From: Emcibacter nanhaiensis
Lineage (GTDB): Bacteria; Pseudomonadota; Alphaproteobacteria; Sphingomonadales; Emcibacteraceae
Direction of reading: 5' to 3'
NCBI RefSeq assembly: GCF_006385175.1
Contig: NZ_VFIY01000014.1
Span: 186,001 to 250,000 of the forward strand
DNA: 64,000 nucleotides
The notes below the pieces were generated by a model. The model worked only from the letters and a program-made list of their open reading frames with translations. It did no database searches and was not told the DNA's origin. This document shows, piece after piece, positions 52,804 through 62,711 of the stretch; the stretch's first letter is position 1; every line of letters starts with the position of its first letter. The translations under genes and the position numbers were made by a program.

Positions 52804-54357
52804 ATGTCTATTCACAAAAACTCTTTCTTCCCCAAGGCAGGAAGAACGATAATCACGTTTTTCCTGCTGTCTGCCGTCGCCTTTCCCGCCATGGCGAACC
52901 AGATGGAACTTTCCACCCTGGCGACCTGGGAAACGGGCATCCATGGCAAGAGCGCGGCGGAGATCGTCGTATTTCAGAAAAGCACGGGGAATATTTATTT
53001 CGTTAACGGGGCCACCCCCTCTGTTGAGGTGGTCAGACTGACGGCCAGTGGTGAAATAGAACATGTCACCCGGCTAAAGCTCGCCAAATCGGAAAGCCCC
53101 ACCAGCGTTGCGGTGCGCGACGACCTGATCGCCGTGGCCGTACATGATGACAAAGCCAAGGGCCGGCCGGGTAAAATCGTTTTCTTTAGTAACGGGCATC
53201 ACCGGATTAGGGAAATTGCCGCCGGGTCTCTGCCTGATATGGTCACCTTCAGCCCGGACGGGCGCTATGTGCTGGCCGCCAACGAAGGCGAACCGCACGG
53301 CAAGGTTGACCCCGAAGGATCGGTGACTGTCATCGACCTGGCGACCGGCATCGACAAAGCGACATCCTCCCTGGTCACCTTCCGCAACCTTGACCGGCAG
53401 GCGCTTGTCGAGGCAGGCGTGCGGATCGCCCCCGGCAAAAGCATGGCCGAAGATGCGGAACCGGAGTATATCGCCATCTCCGGCGACAGCCGCACCGCCT
53501 GGGTGTCCCTGCAGGAAAACAATGCCCTCGCCCGGATCGATATCGCCGGGGCCAGGCTGGAGAAAGTCATTCCCCTTGGCCTGAAAGATCACAGCCGGGC
53601 GGAAAACGCCCTGGATGCGGTTGACGGCGACGGCATCCACATTGTCCCCCGCCCGCTCTATGGCATGTATATGCCCGACAGTATTGCCGTGCTCGAGCAC
53701 GGCGGCGAGAATTACATCCTGACCGCTAATGAAGGCGATGCCCGTGACGAGGAAATCAAGCTGGCCGCCGCCAAACTTGATCCTGCCGCCCTGTCCCCGG
53801 CGGAACGAAAGGAACTGGCGCGCCTGCGCCTGTCCGGCACCGATGGCGACCTGGATGGCGACGGCGATATCGACCGCCTCCAGACCTATGGCGCCCGCTC
53901 CTTTTCCATCTTTGACATGGACGGGCACCTGGTGTTTGACAGCGGCAGCGACTTTGAACGCATCACCGCCGACCGGTTGGGCGAATTTTTCAACAGCGAC
54001 AAAGATGTCGGCAACAGCGGCGACAGCCGCAGCGACAACAAGGGTCCCGAACCGGAGGGCCTCACCATCGGCAAAGTGGGCAATCGCATTTATGCCTTTA
54101 TCGGTCTGGAAACCACCGGCGGGGTCATGGTCTATGATGTCACCGATCCCCGGGCGCCGTTCTTTGCCGCCTATCACAATCCGCGCAAATTCGACACCGG
54201 CTTCGACTTCAGCAGCTCAAAAGACATGACAAAAGCCGGCTACCTCGGCCCGGAAGGCCTGAGCTTCGTCGCGGCCGAGGACAGCCCGACCGGCACGCCG
54301 CTACTTTTGATTGCCTATGAGATCAGCGGGAATGTGGAAATTGTGCACATTAACTGA
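52804..54357 (+). CDS. Choice-of-anchor I-type secreted beta-propeller protein
   Basis: 517 residues. After a signal peptide (to AFPAMA) come repeated blades such as PTSVAVRDDLIAVAVHDD, PDMVTFSPDGRYVLAANEGE and EYIAISGDSRTAWVSLQENN. This is the pattern of the choice-of-anchor I / alkaline phosphatase-associated propeller family. It contains Asp-rich loops (GDLDGDGDIDRLQ) that could bind calcium. The function is unknown; surface or periplasmic location is inferred. It is truncated of any PEP-CTERM or autotransporter anchor. Confidence 0.85.
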   Translation: MSIHKNSFFPKAGRTIITFFLLSAVAFPAMANQMELSTLATWETGIHGKSAAEIVVFQKSTGNIYFVNGATPSVEVVRLTASGEIEHVTRLKLAKSESPTSVAVRDDLIAVAVHDDKAKGRPGKIVFFSNGHHRIREIAAGSLPDMVTFSPDGRYVLAANEGEPHGKVDPEGSVTVIDLATGIDKATSSLVTFRNLDRQALVEAGVRIAPGKSMAEDAEPEYIAISGDSRTAWVSLQENNALARIDIAGARLEKVIPLGLKDHSRAENALDAVDGDGIHIVPRPLYGMYMPDSIAVLEHGGENYILTANEGDARDEEIKLAAAKLDPAALSPAERKELARLRLSGTDGDLDGDGDIDRLQTYGARSFSIFDMDGHLVFDSGSDFERITADRLGEFFNSDKDVGNSGDSRSDNKGPEPEGLTIGKVGNRIYAFIGLETTGGVMVYDVTDPRAPFFAAYHNPRKFDTGFDFSSSKDMTKAGYLGPEGLSFVAAEDSPTGTPLLLIAYEISGNVEIVHIN

Positions 54358-54798
54358 ATCTAAACTATTTGGACATAATTTAGACATTGTTAGACATTTT
54401 CCTCCCCAGACTTGGGCGGCCTCGTGAGAAGCCGCCTATCTTTTTACCCTAACCCCCTGATAAATTTAACAAAATTGAGCCCGCAGCGGAGCTTTTTCTG
54501 ATCAAGCTACTTCTAATTTTTTCAGTATGTTAGACCGGATTTTTAAGGTAATTTATCGCGAACCCGCCCTAACTGCCCCCAATCCGCTGCCGCCCGGAAT
54601 CCCCGTTAAGCATTTTCATTTACCAGGAGTCACCCCGCCCGAATTGATCCATCTGCTTCACGGGCCGCGCATTTTTTCCTACAATTTATTTCGCCGAGTC
54701 GCCGTGATTCTGACACACCGGCGCGCTACCCGTACATTACGGGTTCATGTTGATCTGATTTAATGGCTCTGCCACCGGCAAACAGGAAGGAATGGAAA
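54358..54798. other. Intergenic region with terminator
   Basis: 441 bases. A terminator follows the beta-propeller gene: GGCGGC (54415-54420) pairs with GCCGCC (54431-54436) and is followed by a T-rich tail. A 78-codon reading frame at 54527-54763 has no ribosome binding site or recognisable composition and is not called. AGGAAGGA before 54799 is the ribosome binding site of the next gene. Confidence 0.7.
54415..54445 (+). terminator. Terminator of the choice-of-anchor I gene
   Basis: Six-base GC stem GGCGGC/GCCGCC with a ten-base loop, then TATCTTTTT. Confidence 0.75.
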
Positions 54799-55410
54799 AT
54801 GTTACTGAAATATTCGTCCAAAGCGCTCGCGTTCTTACTGGCCACCTCCGTGATGACCACGCCCGTACTGGCCGATCCGCCACCGCCGAAACCACAGGTC
54901 CACGCGAAGGGTCCGCCGCCAAAGGCCAAGCCGTTCAAGCCCCATGTCCATCCGGGCACCCCGCTGCATGCCGGGCCGCGCTCGCCTTACGTGCGGCCGC
55001 TGCCGCCGAACCGGCACCGCGTCTATCGCGGGGTCAGAATCTATCGCCCCTACGGTCATGTCTATCCCGGCTTCGGTTTCTACTATACAGATAATGACGC
55101 CTGGTTCTGGCTTGCCTTCACCGCCTTTACCGTCATCCTGATCGCGGAACTGAGCGAGCAACAGCAACGCACCCATGAAGCCGCCATCATCCAGGCCAGC
55201 CGCGCACCGATCGGCGAAACCATTTACTGGCAGGATGGCCGGGCCTCGGGCCGGGTCGTCGCCACCCGCGAAGGCACCAGTTCGCTCGGCCGCTATTGCC
55301 GCGAATTCCAGCAGACCGTCACCATCGGCGGCAAGTCGGAAACTGCCTACGGCACCGCCTGCCGGCAGCCGGACGGCCAGTGGGAAATCATCTCCACCAG
55401 CAACAACTGA
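54799..55410 (+). CDS. Proline-rich envelope protein with 17-kDa surface antigen-like domain
   Basis: 203 residues from the ATG at 54799 (AGGAAGGA upstream). A signal peptide ends near VLA; a Pro/Lys/His-rich segment (about 27-75) follows, then a hydrophobic helix (WFWLAFTAFTVILIAEL). The C-terminal domain, GETIYWQDGRASGRVV, YCREFQQTVTIGG and GTACRQPDGQWEII, matches the RT0821/17-kDa surface antigen type. It probably sits in the envelope. Function unknown. Confidence 0.75.
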   Translation: MLLKYSSKALAFLLATSVMTTPVLADPPPPKPQVHAKGPPPKAKPFKPHVHPGTPLHAGPRSPYVRPLPPNRHRVYRGVRIYRPYGHVYPGFGFYYTDNDAWFWLAFTAFTVILIAELSEQQQRTHEAAIIQASRAPIGETIYWQDGRASGRVVATREGTSSLGRYCREFQQTVTIGGKSETAYGTACRQPDGQWEIISTSNN

Positions 55411-55417
55411 CTACAGA

Positions 55418-55440
55418 AAGGGGCCGCGATGCGGCCCCTT
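55418..55440. terminator. Bidirectional terminator between convergent genes
   Basis: AAGGGGCCGC and GCGGCCCCTT form a perfect ten-base stem with a GAT loop, between the surface-antigen gene (+) and the two-repeat gene (-). No long T-tract follows. Confidence 0.75.
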
Positions 55441-55459
55441 CCCTTGGAATTTCTGAAAT

Positions 55460-55888
55460 TTACGCAACCAGGTCGAGTTTAATTCCGGCATCAAGCAGGG
55501 CTTGGTTGATGCTTTCCTTATCCTCTTCCGTCAGGTTGGCCATGTCATAGGAATCAAAGATACTGTCCAGGGTGGCGGCATCTTCTTCACTGAGCTCGAC
55601 CATGCCGCCGGGTCCGCCCGGCCCCCTGCCGCCTTCCGGCGGCGGGGGCGGTGCGAACTGGGACAGGTCAAAACCTGCGTCCTCGATCATGGATTTCAGT
55701 TCCTCGCTGGGAGGAATGCCGGCATCTTTCAGCGCCTGGAAGATGGATTGTGCATCTTCCTCACTGAGCGAACTGGCATCATATTGCGACAGAATGTCAG
55801 AGACCGTAGATTTCTGATCCTCTGTCAGGGGACTTGAAGAGGGAGGCGGCGGCCTAAACCCACCGGCTCCTCCGACTGCGTCAATCAT
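55460..55888 (-). CDS. Two-repeat acidic protein with Pro/Gly linker, unknown function
   Basis: 142 residues built from two copies of one ~38-residue unit: LTEDQKSTVSDILSQYDASS... near residue 22 and LSEEDAATLDSIFDSYDMAN... near residue 98. Each has a Leu/Ser-rich helix, a short S/N-L-S/T-E-E-D step and a second helix ending in ALxDAGI. A Pro- and Gly-rich linker joins them. The helix-step-helix plan resembles degenerate EF-hands, but the calcium loop is not complete. No signal peptide. Similar repeat proteins occur in marine bacteria, function unknown. Confidence 0.75.
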   Translation of the reverse strand: MIDAVGGAGGFRPPPPSSSPLTEDQKSTVSDILSQYDASSLSEEDAQSIFQALKDAGIPPSEELKSMIEDAGFDLSQFAPPPPPEGGRGPGGPGGMVELSEEDAATLDSIFDSYDMANLTEEDKESINQALLDAGIKLDLVA

Positions 55889-55982
55889 ATTACCTCCTCA
55901 CTAGGTAATATCCCCGGGCCACACCCCGCTGAAAACCAAGCAAGAGCCGTGCCGACAGCGTGAGCAAGTCCTTATATTTACG

Positions 55983-56747
55983 TCAGAATTTTGAAAAATC
56001 CGGCGGGCGTTTTTCGAAGAAGGCGGTCGCCACCTCCATGAATTCGGGAGTTTTCAGCCGTTCCGCAAACAATAGCCCCTCTTCATCCATGCGATCCTGG
56101 ATTTCCTGATTATTTTTGCGGAGCAGTCGTTTGGTCTCCATAAGGGCGGTCGGCGCTTTGCCGGCCAGCTCCCGGGCGCGCTCCAGCACCTGCTCGCGGA
56201 AATTATTGCCCGGCAAAATCCGCGCCACCAGCCCGGCCCGCTCCGCCTCTTCGGCGTCCAGCACTTGGCCCATCATCAGCATCTCGGTCGCCTTGGCCAT
56301 GCCGATCAGGCGCGGCAGCAGCAGCGAGGACGCCGCCTCCGGCACCAGCGCCAGGTTGGCGAACGGGGTGGAGAAGGTGGCTTCCGGTGACGCGTACACC
56401 AGGTCGCTGTGCAGCAACAGGGTGGTGCCGATGCCCACCGCCAGGCCATTGACCCCGACCATGATCGGCTTTTCGAAATGGGAAATGGTTTTCAGGAAGC
56501 GGAACACCGGGGTCTTTTCCGCGTGGCGCAGCCCGGCGGCAAAATCCTTGAGATCATTGCCGGAGGTAAAGGCATCGCCATTGGCCAGGATCACCACCGC
56601 ACGCACGCTCGCATCCTCCGCGGCCTCGACCAGGCCGTCGCTGAGCGCCGTATACATGTCCTGGGTGATGGCGTTCTTCTTGTCCGGCCGGTTGAAGGTG
56701 AGGACCAGCAGGCTGCCGTCCCGTTCGTTGAGGATATAGTCGTCCAT
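55983..56747 (-). CDS. Enoyl-CoA hydratase/isomerase family protein
   Basis: 254 residues from the ATG at 56747 (GGGAGCAGGGAAC upstream). LTFNRPDKKNAITQDMYTAL, the oxyanion-hole segments ANGDAFTSGNDLKDF and GVNGLAVGIGTTLLLHSDLVYA, and PEAASSLLLPRLIG are typical crotonase features. The position of the second catalytic Glu is filled by Glu in VPEAASS, which favours isomerase/hydratase activity. The C-terminus EKRPPDFSKF is usual for the family. Monocistronic. Confidence 0.92.
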   Translation of the reverse strand: MDDYILNERDGSLLVLTFNRPDKKNAITQDMYTALSDGLVEAAEDASVRAVVILANGDAFTSGNDLKDFAAGLRHAEKTPVFRFLKTISHFEKPIMVGVNGLAVGIGTTLLLHSDLVYASPEATFSTPFANLALVPEAASSLLLPRLIGMAKATEMLMMGQVLDAEEAERAGLVARILPGNNFREQVLERARELAGKAPTALMETKRLLRKNNQEIQDRMDEEGLLFAERLKTPEFMEVATAFFEKRPPDFSKF

Positions 56748-57034
56748 GTTCCCTGCTCCCAAATGTTGTTAGAAACAGTCTAGGCGATCCGCGAGGAAAT
56801 TTCAAACGATCGTTTTAGTGTCATTATCAAAATGAAACTGTCTATACTCATCATCAATCAAAAATTGCGGAGACAATGCCAAAAATTCGTGAATATCACC
56901 AAAAAAGCCATATTTGACTCTTATATTAAATACATAATATAAACTCACGCTGTGCGAAAATTGCACATTATTACGATTTAGCATAGACTAACTAATTATT
57001 AACGCATTGCTGAAACAATTGAGGGGGAGTGGAC

Positions 57035-57289
57035 ATGGATGTCATGAAAAAATATATTGTTAAAGCAATATGGGATGAAGAGGCCAAAGTCTGGTCAGTA
57101 GATGAAACAGACGTACCCGGTCTTGCAGCCTGCGCCCCGACCCCTAGCGATCTTGTAGAGATCCTGATGGATTTAATTCCTCAGTTGGTGGAATTGAATG
57201 ACGGGTGCATCGAACACAGTAAAGATCACCAATCAGTACCCTTTGAACTTTTCGCTCAATATGACGGAAACTTCGAAGCGGTTTGCTGA
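57035..57289 (+). CDS. hicB: HicB-like antitoxin (DUF1902)
   Basis: 84 residues from the ATG at 57035, preceded by GAGGGGGAGT; a GTG two codons earlier is possible. KKYIVKAIWDEEAKVWSVDETDVPGLAACAPTPSDLVEILMDLIPQ is the partial RNase H-like HicB fold, DUF1902 type. It would neutralise the HicA toxin encoded next. No C-terminal DNA-binding domain is present, so autoregulation would need another factor. The upstream 280 bases are AT-rich. Confidence 0.85.
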   Translation: MDVMKKYIVKAIWDEEAKVWSVDETDVPGLAACAPTPSDLVEILMDLIPQLVELNDGCIEHSKDHQSVPFELFAQYDGNFEAVC

Positions 57290-57486
57290 TGCCTGATAAT
57301 TTCTACAGGAAACTCACAAAAATACTCAAAAATCACGGGTACGCCTTCTATAGAAGCGGCAAGGGTGACCATGAGATCTGGCGAAGAAACGGCACCGGTC
57401 GAAGTATTAGCTTGCCCTCGAAATGCCCTTCACGGCATACCGCAAACCAAGTCCTGAAGCAAGCGGGCATTGACGAAAAGCTCTAG
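57289..57486 (+). CDS. hicA: HicA-like mRNA interferase toxin
   Basis: 65 residues. The start overlaps the antitoxin stop as TGATG. The double-stranded RNA-binding-like HicA fold is shown by FYRKLTKILKNHGYAFYR and GKGDHEIWRRNG, with the catalytic His in GDHEIW. HicA cuts mRNA and slows growth when free. The antitoxin-first order is less usual than hicA-hicB but known. Confidence 0.88.
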   Translation: MPDNFYRKLTKILKNHGYAFYRSGKGDHEIWRRNGTGRSISLPSKCPSRHTANQVLKQAGIDEKL

Positions 57487-57551
57487 CCTCGGAAATAAGA
57501 CTTCTAGGTACATCTGGCGTAAAATCGCATAGTATCCTCTCCCCAAAAGAA

Positions 57552-57577
57552 AAGGGCCGCGCGTTGGCACGGCCCTT
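57552..57577 (-). terminator. Terminator of groESL
   Basis: AAGGGCCG (57552-57559) pairs with CGGCCCTT (57570-57577), with a U-rich tail on the minus strand (from AAAAGA on the left). It lies 34 bases after the groEL stop. Confidence 0.85.
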
Positions 57578-57610
57578 CCCTGTAACTCTTGGCGTATGAC
57601 GCGACGTGGC

Positions 57611-59284
<1,674 letters not shown>

Positions 59285-59339
59285 TCAATTGGTCGCGAGA
59301 ATGAAGTTTCGATCGCGCCTGAAAATTTTTGGGGGTGTA

Positions 59340-59357
59340 TTATTCGATGATGCCGAG
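59340..59357 (-). pseudogene. Remnant of a second groES 3' end
   Basis: Reading the minus strand, CTCGGCATCATCGAATAA encodes LGIIE-stop, the same last residues as groES, whose own end reads CTCGGTATTATCGAGTAA just upstream at 59362-59379. The two differ only at synonymous positions, so this looks like a leftover of a second groES joined by recombination. Confidence 0.5.
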
Positions 59358-59361
59358 CCAA

Positions 59362-59649
59362 TTACTCGATAATACCGAGAATGTCGGACTCTTTCATGAT
59401 CAGCAGGTCTTCACCGTCGACTTTGACTTCGGTGCCGGACCATTTGCCGAACAGGACGGTATCGCCTGCTTTCACATCCAGAGCGGTCACGGCGCCGTCT
59501 TCGGCTTTGTGGCCGGAACCAACGGCGATCACTTCACCCTGGCTCGGTTTTTCCTGTGCGGTGTCGGGCAGAATGATGCCACCGGCGGTTTTCTGTTCTG
59601 CGTCAACGCGACGAACCAGAACACGATCATGCAAAGGACGAAATGCCAT
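59362..59649 (-). CDS. groES: Co-chaperonin GroES
   Basis: 95 residues. [41 protein letters not shown] includes the mobile loop that docks onto GroEL. It caps the GroEL chamber. It is the first gene of the operon behind a perfect CIRCE element. Confidence 0.99.
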   Translation of the reverse strand: MAFRPLHDRVLVRRVDAEQKTAGGIILPDTAQEKPSQGEVIAVGSGHKAEDGAVTALDVKAGDTVLFGKWSGTEVKVDGEDLLIMKESDILGIIE

Positions 59650-59689
59650 TTCGTAATTCCCTCTTGTTAGACTTGGTTTTGAGTTAAGG

Positions 59690-59716
59690 TTAGCACTCGC
59701 TCCCTGTGAGTGCTAA
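59690..59716 (-). promoter_or_regulatory. CIRCE element (HrcA operator) of groESL
   Basis: TTAGCACTC (59690-59698), nine bases, GAGTGCTAA (59708-59716): a perfect match to the CIRCE consensus, 40 bases upstream of the groES start. HrcA represses groESL through it, with relief upon heat shock. hrcA itself is not in the window. Confidence 0.97.
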
Positions 59717-59878
59717 CAGCTGCCTAGAGAGATAATCCATGGGGGAATAGAGTCAAGGGCGGTGATCGAAAAAAATGATGTTTTTTCCGATTTTTTAGAT
59801 CGCAGGCGGAACCGCCTGCCCCGATCGGGTCATATGTGGGGAGCTCCAGTCTTTATACAAGGGGAAATGCGAAACAAA

Positions 59879-60451
59879 TCACGCCCGGTACGGCAGCAGG
59901 TGGCGGACCATTTCGCGCATGGTTTCAATGGCCGGTTCCGGGCCGAACAGCTTGGCGCCCTGGATCGCGCCTTCCAGGATCACCATCAGTTGCCGGCCGA
60001 AGGAGATCGGATCCTTGAGGCCCATTTCCGCGCCAAGGGTGGCGAATTGTTTCATGGTGCGTTCCTTGTGGGCGCGGATCGCCCTGAACACAGGTCCCTT
60101 GGGATCGGAATATTCCGCCGCCCCCATCTGGAACATACAACCGTTGAAATCTGCTGACCGAAACCATTCCTCATAGATCTCGAGCCAGACCTGGAGCCGA
60201 CCGGCCGGTTTTTTCTCCCAGCCCAGCGTTTTCTGGCGATATTGTTCGGCAAACCATTCCTCGCGCCGCTTTAGCACCGCCACCACCAGATCGTCCTTGG
60301 ACTTGAAATGATTGTACAAGGTCATCTTGGCGACACCTGCTTCCTTGAGGATGGTATCGATGCCGGTGGCGTGATAGCCGTGCTCATTGAACAGCCTGAG
60401 CGCCGTTTCCACCAGATGCTCCTTGCGTGATGATGCCCGGGATGATGCCAT
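59879..60451 (-). CDS. TetR/AcrR-family transcriptional regulator
   Basis: 190 residues. The N-terminal HTH is KEHLVETALRLFNEHGYHATGIDTILKEAGVAKMTLYNHFKSKDDLVVAVL, followed by a ligand-binding helical domain. It faces the HPP-GST-PNPOx-GST genes across a spacer with three CCTGTCT half-sites, so it probably represses itself and those genes until an electrophile or other small molecule binds. The family recalls NemR/AcrR-type regulators. Confidence 0.93.
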   Translation of the reverse strand: MASSRASSRKEHLVETALRLFNEHGYHATGIDTILKEAGVAKMTLYNHFKSKDDLVVAVLKRREEWFAEQYRQKTLGWEKKPAGRLQVWLEIYEEWFRSADFNGCMFQMGAAEYSDPKGPVFRAIRAHKERTMKQFATLGAEMGLKDPISFGRQLMVILEGAIQGAKLFGPEPAIETMREMVRHLLPYRA

Positions 60452-60469
60452 GACGTAACCTTATACAAA

Positions 60470-60600
60470 CCTGTCTGATTTCCTTTTAAAAATCATACTC
60501 TGTTTCCGAAAAACACGCAACATCACAGATTTGTGAAGAAATAATCGTTGAAAATATACTGACCTGTCTGTATTTAATTCTAAAAGAGACAGACCTGTCT
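60470..60600. promoter_or_regulatory. TetR operator cluster
   Basis: CCTGTCT occurs at 60470-60476, 60563-60569 and 60594-60600. The last one is part of the palindrome AGACAG-AC-CTGTCT (60587-60600). The copies lie in front of both divergent genes, which suits a TetR protein controlling both directions. Confidence 0.65.
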
Positions 60601-60624
60601 ATATATTTTCATGAGAACAATGCT

Positions 60625-61119
60625 ATGCACCTTCTAAAAACTGTACAACCAACCGCCGGACGGGACTACCGGCATATTTTCTGGTCCTGGCTCGGCGGCG
60701 CCGTCGCTATCGGCCTGCTGGGCGCACTGACCGGCTATACCAATGTTCCCCTTTTGATGGCGCCGTTTGGCGCAAGCTGCGTTCTTGTTTTCGGACTTCC
60801 CGAGAGCCCCCTGGCCCAACCCCGTAATGTCATCGGCGGCCATACCCTCACCGCCCTGACCGGATTTATCTTCCTTTATCTGTTCGGGGATGGCTGGTGG
60901 GCTATTGGACTGGCTGTCGGCACGGCCATCGCCCTGATGCAATTGACCCGGACGACCCACCCCCCCGCCGGGGCAAACCCGATCCTGGTGATGTTGTCCG
61001 CGCCGACAGCCTCTTTTCTTCTGTTCCCCGTACTCAGCGGCGCCCTGCTCGTCGTGTTCGTGGGAATACTTGTGAACAACATCTCAACTACACGCTCTTA
61101 CCCCCTCAAGAAAGGATAA
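60625..61119 (+). CDS. HPP-family membrane protein
   Basis: 164 residues with four to five transmembrane segments. PFGASCVLVFGLPESPLAQPRNVIGGHTLTALTG and the HPP motif (TRTTHPPAGANPILVML) define the family, whose cyanobacterial and chloroplast members transport nitrite. The role here is unknown. First gene of the run controlled by the divergent TetR regulator, 4 nt before a GST gene. Confidence 0.9.
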   Translation: MHLLKTVQPTAGRDYRHIFWSWLGGAVAIGLLGALTGYTNVPLLMAPFGASCVLVFGLPESPLAQPRNVIGGHTLTALTGFIFLYLFGDGWWAIGLAVGTAIALMQLTRTTHPPAGANPILVMLSAPTASFLLFPVLSGALLVVFVGILVNNISTTRSYPLKKG

Positions 61120-61123
61120 TATC

Positions 61124-61729
61124 ATGTATAAACTTTATGACCTCTCCCTGTCCGGCCATTGCCATCGCGCGCGGCTGTTCCTGAACCTGCTCGGTCTCGA
61201 CTATGAAGCCGTTCCTGTCGACCTGCTGTCCGGGGAGCATCTGCAGGAGGCGCATCTCAAACGCAATCCCTTCGGCAAGGTGCCGGTGCTGGACGATGAC
61301 GGTTATCTGGTGCGGGAATCCAACGCCATCCTGGTCTATCTGGCGCTCAAACACAAAGCCCGGGACTGGTACCCCACCGACGACGCCAAAGCCGCCGCTG
61401 AAATCCAGCAATGGCTCAATGTGGCCGCCAGTGAGCTGCTGCAGGGCCCGGCCAAGGCCTATGTGGCCCGGGTATTCGGCGGCGATGACAAAACCTATAA
61501 TGAAGGCGTGGAATTGAGCCACAAGCTTTACGCCGTGCTCGACCCGTTGCTGGACGGCCGCGACTGGCTGGTCGGCGACCGCCCGACCATTGCCGATGTG
61601 GCCCTGTACAGCTATGTCTCCCGCGCACCGATCGCCGGGGTGGATATTTCCGGCTATGGCAACATCCAGCGCTGGCTCGCCAATGTGGAAGGGCTCGCGG
61701 GCTTTGTCGCCATGCCCGATCCGGCATAA
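61124..61729 (+). CDS. Glutathione S-transferase family protein (copy 1)
   Basis: 201 residues. The thioredoxin-like N-terminal domain has the cis-proline loop FGKVPVLDDDGYLVRESNAIL, and the helical C-terminal domain follows from about residue 85. It is closely similar to the copy at 62712 along the whole length, so the two are tandem paralogues. It probably conjugates glutathione to electrophiles. Second gene after HPP. Confidence 0.92.
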   Translation: MYKLYDLSLSGHCHRARLFLNLLGLDYEAVPVDLLSGEHLQEAHLKRNPFGKVPVLDDDGYLVRESNAILVYLALKHKARDWYPTDDAKAAAEIQQWLNVAASELLQGPAKAYVARVFGGDDKTYNEGVELSHKLYAVLDPLLDGRDWLVGDRPTIADVALYSYVSRAPIAGVDISGYGNIQRWLANVEGLAGFVAMPDPA

Positions 61730-61733
61730 GGCC

Positions 61734-62633
61734 ATGGACGATATCAGCAATCACATGACAGAGCTCTCCCCCTTTCACAAGGGGGAGCAGCGCCTGCAGG
61801 ACCGCGCCGGGCGACGCGAACTGGCGGAAAATATCGGCCGCAAGTTCATCCGGCCGTACCTTACCGAAGAGCAGCAGGACTTCTTCCGGTACCTGCAGTA
61901 TCTGTTCCTGTCGGCGAGGGACCGGGACGGCTGGCCGCGGCCGCTGTTTCTGCAGGATGACCTGCCGCTTATAACGGTGCCGGATGATCAGCACCTGATC
62001 CTGCATGGCCCGTCCGGCGATCTCAGGGACGGACAGCAGCTCGGCGTGCTCGGGCTGGATCTCAGCACCCGGCGGCGCAATCGGGTCAACGGACGGGTGA
62101 TTGCCCGGGAGGACGGGTTCACGATCCTGCGGGTCGATCAGGCGTTCGGCAACTGCCCACAATATATTGACCTCGAAACCGTCAACGATATTCCTGCTTC
62201 CGGACCGGAGGCACCCCTCCCGCACCTCACCTCGGAACTGCAAATGATTATCCGCAGCAGCCGGCGCTTTTTCATTGCCAGCGGTTATGACGCCCATCTG
62301 AATGACGCATTCAGCGGCATGGATATCTCGCACCGCGGCGGCGCGCCCGGCTTTGTCCAGCTGCCCGCGCCGGACCGGCTGCTGTTCCCGGATTATGCCG
62401 GCAATAATTTCTTCAACACCCTCGGCAATATCCTGATGGATGGCCGGGCCGGCCTGATGTTTGTGGATTTCCGCACCGGCACGCAACTGCGCCTGCTGGG
62501 CAAGGCCCGGGTGATTTTTGAAAATTTTGATAAAAGCGGGTGGATCGCTCAACCCGATGCGCCGGAAGCGAAGCGGCTGGTGGAGTTGAAGGTCGAAAAA
62601 ATTCTTTTCGCCCCCGGCAAGATACCATCTTGA
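61734..62633 (+). CDS. Pyridoxamine 5'-phosphate oxidase-like FMN-binding protein
   Basis: 299 residues from the ATG at 61734, 4 nt after the GST. A split-barrel flavin-binding domain begins with YLQYLFLSARDRDGWPRPLFL and a second half has FFIASGYDAHLNDAFSGMDISHRGG and NNFFNTLGNILMDGRAGLMFVDF. This is the large COG3576-like group, not housekeeping PdxH. It may reduce or oxidise a small molecule together with the GSTs. Confidence 0.88.
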   Translation: MDDISNHMTELSPFHKGEQRLQDRAGRRELAENIGRKFIRPYLTEEQQDFFRYLQYLFLSARDRDGWPRPLFLQDDLPLITVPDDQHLILHGPSGDLRDGQQLGVLGLDLSTRRRNRVNGRVIAREDGFTILRVDQAFGNCPQYIDLETVNDIPASGPEAPLPHLTSELQMIIRSSRRFFIASGYDAHLNDAFSGMDISHRGGAPGFVQLPAPDRLLFPDYAGNNFFNTLGNILMDGRAGLMFVDFRTGTQLRLLGKARVIFENFDKSGWIAQPDAPEAKRLVELKVEKILFAPGKIPS

Positions 62634-62655
62634 TTTGGCGTTGATTTAAACCATC

Positions 62656-62681
62656 TGTATATTAGAAATACAAAATATACA
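62656..62681. promoter_or_regulatory. Inverted repeat before the second GST gene
   Basis: TGTATAT (62656-62662) and ATATACA (62675-62681) are perfect mirror arms 31 bases before the ATG at 62712. Its position suggests an operator for separate control of this copy. Confidence 0.45.
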
Positions 62682-62711
62682 TAGTGAACATCAGGGCATC
62701 TGGAGAGACAG

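Noticed and set aside
54527-54763. 78-codon plus-strand frame upstream of the surface-antigen gene
   Set aside because: No Shine-Dalgarno, no recognisable motif or signal peptide and unremarkable composition; the next gene has a clear start of its own at 54799.
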